Source of the DNA: Neorhizobium galegae
GTDB lineage: Bacteria; Pseudomonadota; Alphaproteobacteria; Rhizobiales; Rhizobiaceae
DNA: 64,000 nucleotides
Reading direction: 5' to 3'
NCBI RefSeq assembly: GCF_017877055.1
Contig: NZ_JAGIPG010000001.1
Span: forward strand, 868,001-932,000
The position numbers and the translations under genes are program-made. Positions 59,813 to 64,000 of this stretch are shown in pieces (positions within the stretch are counted from its first letter, which is position 1; every line of letters begins with the position of its first letter). Below the pieces are notes generated by a model that saw nothing but the letters and a program-made list of their open reading frames with translations, was not told where the DNA came from and did not search any database.

Positions 59813-60018
59813 GATGTTGTCGATCTGTTATTCTCTTTCCGAAACACTAATAAGGAGCGGGAAACGGAAATTGGACCCGGAACCCTTGCGGCTCTTGGGC
59901 ACGCAGAAGGACTGCTTTGAAGAGCTCGAGCCGGTGACTCAAATGGCCGAAATGGGGGCGCAAAGCAGCTGTTCCCCAATGCGAATTTTGATGTCCGCTT
60001 AGGGCCGAGGCTGTGCGC

Positions 60019-60645
60019 TCAACGCAGCAGCCCGTCAATGTCAAACTCCTCCCAGCCGCTTAGGGTTGACGCGGTATCGTCGAGGCCACGCTCTACCTTC
60101 TTCGATCGCTTGTTGGCCTTCTTCGACCGCGTCAGCTTCGCCTGATACGCGGCCCTCCTTCGCTTCTCCGCTTTCGCCTCTGCGTCCTCCACCCGCCACT
60201 CTTCGACGGCTCCCCTGTTGAGAAGGTCTTCCACCACTGCCGGATCGAACACGTGGAACGTGATTCTGCGGGCGCGCCCGGCCAGCCTTACCGTTCTCGT
60301 GCCGGCGCTAGGTAGACGGCCGTCCGCGAGCCAGCGATGCCGCTCGCTTGTCTTCATCCCGAGAACGTCCTCTATCTCGCGCGGGTTGACTGGCAGGCTT
60401 TGAGCTTCCTCCACCGTCCTCGCGATCACCGCTGAGGCCGCCTTGAACGCCGCGTTGTCGCTGGCCGCCATCGAGAGGGTGAGTTCGCTGCCTCCGAGAA
60501 CGACTGATTTCTTCGAGACTGCGGGAAGCCGAGCCTGGATCTCCTGCAGTATGCCTTTCGCGCGCACGGATGAACCGAGAGTGGCCGCGGGCGAAAGCGT
60601 CCATGTCCTGAGCAGCTCTACGTCGTAGTTCTCATTTTTCGGCAC
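60019..60645 (-). CDS. Hypothetical protein with possible HTH
   Basis: 208 aa, no family recognised. The middle (NPREIEDVLGMKTSERHRWL, then GRLPSAGTRTVRLAG) resembles a MerR/excisionase-type helix-turn-helix that reads one groove with a short wing. The C-terminal 55 residues are very basic (AEAKAEKRRRAAYQAKLTRS), suggesting nucleic acid binding. Starts with ATG at 60645. Sits beside a 700-base non-coding palindrome-rich stretch. Might be a plasmid- or island-type DNA-binding protein. Confidence 0.55.
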   Translation of the reverse strand: MPKNENYDVELLRTWTLSPAATLGSSVRAKGILQEIQARLPAVSKKSVVLGGSELTLSMAASDNAAFKAASAVIARTVEEAQSLPVNPREIEDVLGMKTSERHRWLADGRLPSAGTRTVRLAGRARRITFHVFDPAVVEDLLNRGAVEEWRVEDAEAKAEKRRRAAYQAKLTRSKKANKRSKKVERGLDDTASTLSGWEEFDIDGLLR

Positions 60646-61355
60646 GGCACACAGATGGGATCAGCGGTCTTCCGAGTCAACGATGTGGCGCCGCGCATGC
60701 TCGGCCAAGGTCTCTTGAGCGTGCACTCGCCATAAGGAAACCCTATAGCGGCAGATACTTCGACGTCCAGTTCGAGGTGTCTGGCAATCTTGCCGACTTC
60801 ATCTCCACGCCTGCGTTTCGCAGATCACTCGAAGTACTCACGACAGAGGCCCCGGCGTTTCACTGATAGAACAAGGCGGAGAGGTGTCGTCCTGGCTTCC
60901 GAGATAGTTGTTCCCCGATCGGGTTGAAGATCGTCTGTACGCGGGTGGTCCATGCTCTGGAAATCATGGGTTTTGAACTCAGTGACTCTTTTTTAGGGGG
61001 CAATATGCCCCCTAAAGTTGGGAAAAGTGACTCGTCACCGCAGGCTTCTCAGTCATCTGAGAAGCGGGCGGTGAAAAGTCATCGTTCTGAAAAAGATCAA
61101 TTGAATCAATTCATAAATCAGAACGTCCCCGCGGAGCGGTGCATGTTGCGTCGTTACATTAGGCGCACTTTCCGCCGCTCATCCGGGTTGCGAGCACAAA
61201 AAAGCCCCGACAGGTGCCTGCCGAGGCAAATTCCGGAGTCGATTTTCGGATCGCTAAGCGCTCGCTGCTTTGATCATCGCGACAGCCTCTTTTCGATAGA
61301 ACGTAGCGGCGCGACGCTTCCCGCCCTGCTACGAGGATCAGGTTCTCAAGTAAAC
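60646..61355. other. 710-base gap with three adjacent palindromes
   Basis: No supported gene. The plus-strand frame 60924-61490 begins in this gap but lacks a ribosome site and runs antisense into the TetR gene. It holds TTTAGGGGGCA-ATA-TGCCCCCTAAA (60992-61016), GTGAC-TC-GTCAC (61027-61038) and GCTTCTCAG-TCAT-CTGAGAAGC (61044-61065). Base composition is more AT-rich than the flanks. Function not known; could be a protein-binding site, a structured RNA or remains of a mobile element. Confidence 0.6.
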
Positions 61356-61988
61356 TTATCTCCCAGCAAGGGTTCCTGGCACACCGTCGAGGAAAATCCG
61401 CAGCTCCAGGTCGACAATGGAGTTTATGTTCTCAACTGGCATGTTGTAGATGAACTTTCGCACGCCCAGGTAGAAAATCGCTGCGTGTAGGCCCCAGACA
61501 GCCTCGATCTCCATCGTAGTGATCGGGACCTCGTCCGGGGGCTTCCGGGAATGCGCGAGCCTCAACTCATTGATGATCAAATCGAAGACTCGTTGGCGCA
61601 GCAGGTCCAAATAACGGGTGTTGAAGTCCAGACCCTTCAAGCCCGAGAACATGAATAGCCGGACCCATTCGTATGTGAGGATGACTTGCGAGTAATCCCG
61701 ATAGAATTCAGTAAGCCGCTCCCCAAGCGGCTTGCTGCGGTCCTGGAGAAGCTCTTCCCAAAACGGGTTCCATCGTCTCAAGAAAACCTCCTGGTAGACG
61801 CGCTCGACCAGAGCATCTTTTGTGGGGAAGTAGCGATAGAGCAGCGGTTGTGTGATCCCAAGACGCTTGGCGAGTTCGCGGGTCTGCCCTTCAAAACCGA
61901 ACTCTGCAAAGAACTTGACGGCTTCTCGGACGATCTCCTGTTCGCGGAGATCCGGTGACAATCGCCTTCTGGCTTCTGGCGTTTTCAT
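61356..61988 (-). CDS. TetR-family regulator
   Basis: 210 aa. N-terminal HTH at about residues 13-58 (REQEIVREAVKFFAEFGFEG, LAKRLGITQPLLYRYFPTKD), then a helical ligand domain (FYRDYSQVILTYEWVRLFMF, FDLIINELRLAHSRKPPDEV). Divergent from the branched-chain-type binding-protein gene, with a perfect palindrome between them, so it probably represses that operon and itself. Inducer unknown. Confidence 0.88.
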   Translation of the reverse strand: MKTPEARRRLSPDLREQEIVREAVKFFAEFGFEGQTRELAKRLGITQPLLYRYFPTKDALVERVYQEVFLRRWNPFWEELLQDRSKPLGERLTEFYRDYSQVILTYEWVRLFMFSGLKGLDFNTRYLDLLRQRVFDLIINELRLAHSRKPPDEVPITTMEIEAVWGLHAAIFYLGVRKFIYNMPVENINSIVDLELRIFLDGVPGTLAGR

Positions 61989-62114
61989 GTGCCCTCCCGC
62001 TTACTCATTTCCATTAATTTATCAACTGCATACGCTAAACGCAAACTCAACCTGCGGCATCTGCTGCCAAAAATCAAATAATACACACTTGACCACGCGG
62101 AAAATATCGATCAG

Positions 62115-62130
62115 TTTATCAATCGATAAA
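62115..62130. promoter_or_regulatory. TetR operator upstream of the binding-protein operon
   Basis: TTTATC-AATC-GATAAA, perfect 6-bp arms, 21 bases before the ATG at 62152 and close to the ribosome site GGGAGGATCAA. A half-site TTTATC recurs near 62026. Confidence 0.7.
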
Positions 62131-62151
62131 TAACGGATCTGGGAGGATCAA

Positions 62152-63381
62152 ATGCTTAATCGACGTCAGGTTTTGGCAGGTACAGCGGCTCTTGCTGGGT
62201 CTCAGCTCGCATTGCCCGCCCTCGCACAGAGTACGCCCATCCGTATCGGCATGCTCAGCGTGAAGTCGGGCGCGCTTGCGACAGGTGGGCGGCAAATGGA
62301 GGACGGCTTCCAGCTCTTTCTCAAGCAGCGCAACAATACGATTGCCGGCCGCGCCGTGGAATTCATCGTCGCCGACACCGGTGGTCAGCCTGCGCTTGCC
62401 AAAACCCGAGCCCAGGAACTGGTGCAGCGCTCGAACGTGCACATGGTCGTTGGCCCGGTCGCGGCCTTCGAGGCGCTCGCCATAAACGACTACCTCGCCG
62501 AAGCGCAGATACCATTCATCTGCTCGTCGGCTGCAGCCGAAGACCTTACTCAGCGCAAGCTCAATCCATGGTTCGTGCGGACGTCTTCGACATCCGCGCA
62601 ACCCTGCCATCCGCTCGCAGACTATGCAGCCAAGGAACTCGGCTACAAGAAGATCATCACGATCGCCGACGATTTTGCCTTCGGTCAGGAGCAGACGGCC
62701 GGATTCCAGCGCGTGTTCGAGGCAAGCGGCGGCTCGATCACGAACAAGCTCTGGGCGCCTCTCAATGCTGCGGACTACGGGTCTTACATCTCGCAGATTT
62801 CCGGGGTCGACGCGGTCTTCGCGGCGTTCTCCGGTGCAAATGGTCTCCGCTTCCTCCGTCAGTATAACGAGTACGGACTGAAGGGCCAGATCCCAGTCAT
62901 CTCAGCCATGACCACGGTTGATGAGGGCGTGCTCCACACGATGGGCGACGAAGCGCTCGGGATCATCTCCGCCGGCTGGTACTCCGCTGGCATTGACACA
63001 CCACACAACAAGAGTTTCGTCGAGCAGCTTCGAAAGGTGACGGGTGTCGATCCGGGATTCTATTCCGTGGGAGCCTACTCGGCGGGGCTCGCCCTCGAGG
63101 CCGCCCTCAAGTCGATCGACGGCAAGGTGGAAAACAAGCAGGGCCTTATCGCGGCGCTGAAGAAGGCCGAGATCGCCAACGATCCCCGCGGTCCCTGGAA
63201 GTTCGACCAGTACGGCAACCCGATCGAGAACATCTATATCCGGAAGGTAGAGCGCAAGGACAATCGCCTCGTCAATACGGTCATCAAGACCTACGACCAG
63301 GTCTCCCAGTTCTGGACCTACCAGCCCGAGCGGTTTCTCGCGGAACCGGTCTACTCGCGGAATAATCCTACAAAGATCTGA
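62152..63381 (+). CDS. Branched-chain-amino-acid-type ABC substrate-binding protein
   Basis: 409 aa. Tat-like signal (MLNRRQVLAGTAALAGSQLA, cut after LALA or LPALA), then a type I periplasmic binding fold of the LivK/aromatic-compound group: IRIGMLSVKSGALATGGRQM, ELVQRSNVHMVVGPVAAFEA, IPFICSSAAAEDLTQ, KKIITIADDFAFGQEQTAG, SQISGVDAVFAAFSGANGLR and PQIPVISAMTTVDEGVL-like text. Binders next to amidohydrolase_2 genes often serve aromatic acid uptake. The permease and ATPase genes would lie downstream, outside the window. Confidence 0.88.
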   Translation: MLNRRQVLAGTAALAGSQLALPALAQSTPIRIGMLSVKSGALATGGRQMEDGFQLFLKQRNNTIAGRAVEFIVADTGGQPALAKTRAQELVQRSNVHMVVGPVAAFEALAINDYLAEAQIPFICSSAAAEDLTQRKLNPWFVRTSSTSAQPCHPLADYAAKELGYKKIITIADDFAFGQEQTAGFQRVFEASGGSITNKLWAPLNAADYGSYISQISGVDAVFAAFSGANGLRFLRQYNEYGLKGQIPVISAMTTVDEGVLHTMGDEALGIISAGWYSAGIDTPHNKSFVEQLRKVTGVDPGFYSVGAYSAGLALEAALKSIDGKVENKQGLIAALKKAEIANDPRGPWKFDQYGNPIENIYIRKVERKDNRLVNTVIKTYDQVSQFWTYQPERFLAEPVYSRNNPTKI

Positions 63382-63416
63382 CTACCGACCACATCATCGA
63401 GAAGGAACAACGTCGC

Positions 63417-64000
63417 ATGATTGTCGACGCGCATAATCACATCATTCCGGAAGGCATCGTGTCCATCTTCGAAGCAGATCCCGAGGCATTCGGAGTTCGC
63501 GTAGAAAGATTCGACGGCATCACGCGCCTTGTTCACCGGGAGGGATTTGCCTATCCGCTGTTTCCGGAATTCGCCGATCCTCAGGTCAAGGTCAGCAAGC
63601 TCGACGAACGAGGATTCGATGCAGCGATCATTTCGCCATCGCCGACCCTCTTCTTCTATCGCGAGCCGGACGAGAAGAACGCCGAGTTCGTCCGCTACTT
63701 GAACAACGAAGTGGCGGCGTTCGTCGCCACTGCCCCAAGCCGTCTGATCGGAATGGGCACGCTGCCGATGCAGTCGCCCGAGGCGTCGATCGCCGAGCTG
63801 GAATATCTCGTGTCCACGCTCGGAATCCGGGCGGTGATGATCGGGACGCACATCGACGGGGTCCAGCTAGCAGCTCCGGAATATCGCCCGGTTCTGCAGA
63901 AGGCCGCCGATCTCGGCGTGTTCATCCTGACGCATCCCTATTATTTCGGGGCGAAGCCAGGGCTTGAGCCCTACTACCTCACGAACCTAATCGGCAATCC
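63417..64000 (+). CDS. Amidohydrolase_2 (ACMSD-like), 5' part
   Basis: The ATG at 63417 follows GAAGGAACAACG; at least 194 codons are present before the window end. Start MIVDAHNHIIPEGIVSIFEA carries the metal motif D-x-H-x-H. Further blocks are ERGFDAAIISPSPTLFFY, GMGTLPMQSPEASIAELE, GIRAVMIGTHIDG and FILTHPYYFG with the next His ligand. This fits the ACMSD/amidohydrolase_2 family of decarboxylases and hydrolases in aromatic degradation. Substrate unknown; paired with the upstream binding protein. Confidence 0.85.
   Translation, partial: MIVDAHNHIIPEGIVSIFEADPEAFGVRVERFDGITRLVHREGFAYPLFPEFADPQVKVSKLDERGFDAAIISPSPTLFFYREPDEKNAEFVRYLNNEVAAFVATAPSRLIGMGTLPMQSPEASIAELEYLVSTLGIRAVMIGTHIDGVQLAAPEYRPVLQKAADLGVFILTHPYYFGAKPGLEPYYLTNLIGN

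Noticed and set aside
59813..60018. Small open frame (about 62 codons) after the NAD-binding gene
   Set aside because: No convincing ribosome site or family; left as non-coding.
60924..61490. 188-codon plus-strand frame
   Set aside because: No ribosome site, includes the palindromes, and its second half is antisense to the TetR gene.

Overview
The window looks like a chromosomal or chromid segment of a Rhizobiaceae member (Rhizobium, Agrobacterium, Ensifer or Shinella type). This rests on a type II glutamine synthetase (glnII) divergent from a gstI-like gene, a pair of RIME-like intergenic elements, a xylF/xylH/short-xylG sugar transporter, high GC and typical rhizobial operon layouts. The species cannot be named from sequence alone. 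I found no rRNA, tRNA, CRISPR array, transposase or prophage.

Left part (0-15 kb): nitrogen scavenging from pyrimidines. A minus-strand operon (N-carbamoyl-beta-alanine amidohydrolase, a DUF559 nuclease-like gene, dihydropyrimidinase) is divergent from a RutR-like TetR gene. About 7 kb further on are preT-preA, the dihydropyrimidine dehydrogenase. Both promoters carry a related 16-bp RutR-type box, suggesting one regulon for uracil/thymine reduction to beta-amino acid, CO2 and ammonia. Between them lie glnII with a sigma54 promoter and NtrC-like sites, gstI, a YeiH-like exporter with its LysR regulator, and a tandem array of four tiny secreted proteins. A DUF2325 gene, a truncated hemoglobin and DUF423 follow.

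Middle (15-41 kb): a xylose-type ABC transporter with a divergent ROK regulator; a J-domain protein; a PhyH-like oxygenase; the transglutaminase / alpha-E / circularly permuted ATP-grasp trio; an FAD monooxygenase, EamA transporter and SDR; an RhlE-type RNA helicase with a structured leader; a soluble multi-PAS hybrid histidine kinase with a stand-alone cheD; a split MnmC (methyltransferase and FAD oxidase as divergent genes whose start codons overlap); a 2H phosphoesterase; and an AraC regulator with azlC-azlD sharing a 16-bp promoter repeat.

Right part: 42-45.7 kb is a packed ureide operon (puuE, uraD, allA, uraH) with a MntA/HepT toxin-antitoxin pair placed inside it. Next come a decayed hicAB pair, a membrane-anchored nuclease and a frameshifted membrane gene. 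The 47.8-59.8 kb region is an accessory cluster of reductases, MFS transporters, hydrolases, an AraC regulator and a large wHTH-STAND regulator. The last 4 kb hold an unknown gene, a palindrome-rich gap, and a TetR-controlled operon with a Tat-like substrate-binding protein and an amidohydrolase cut by the window end.
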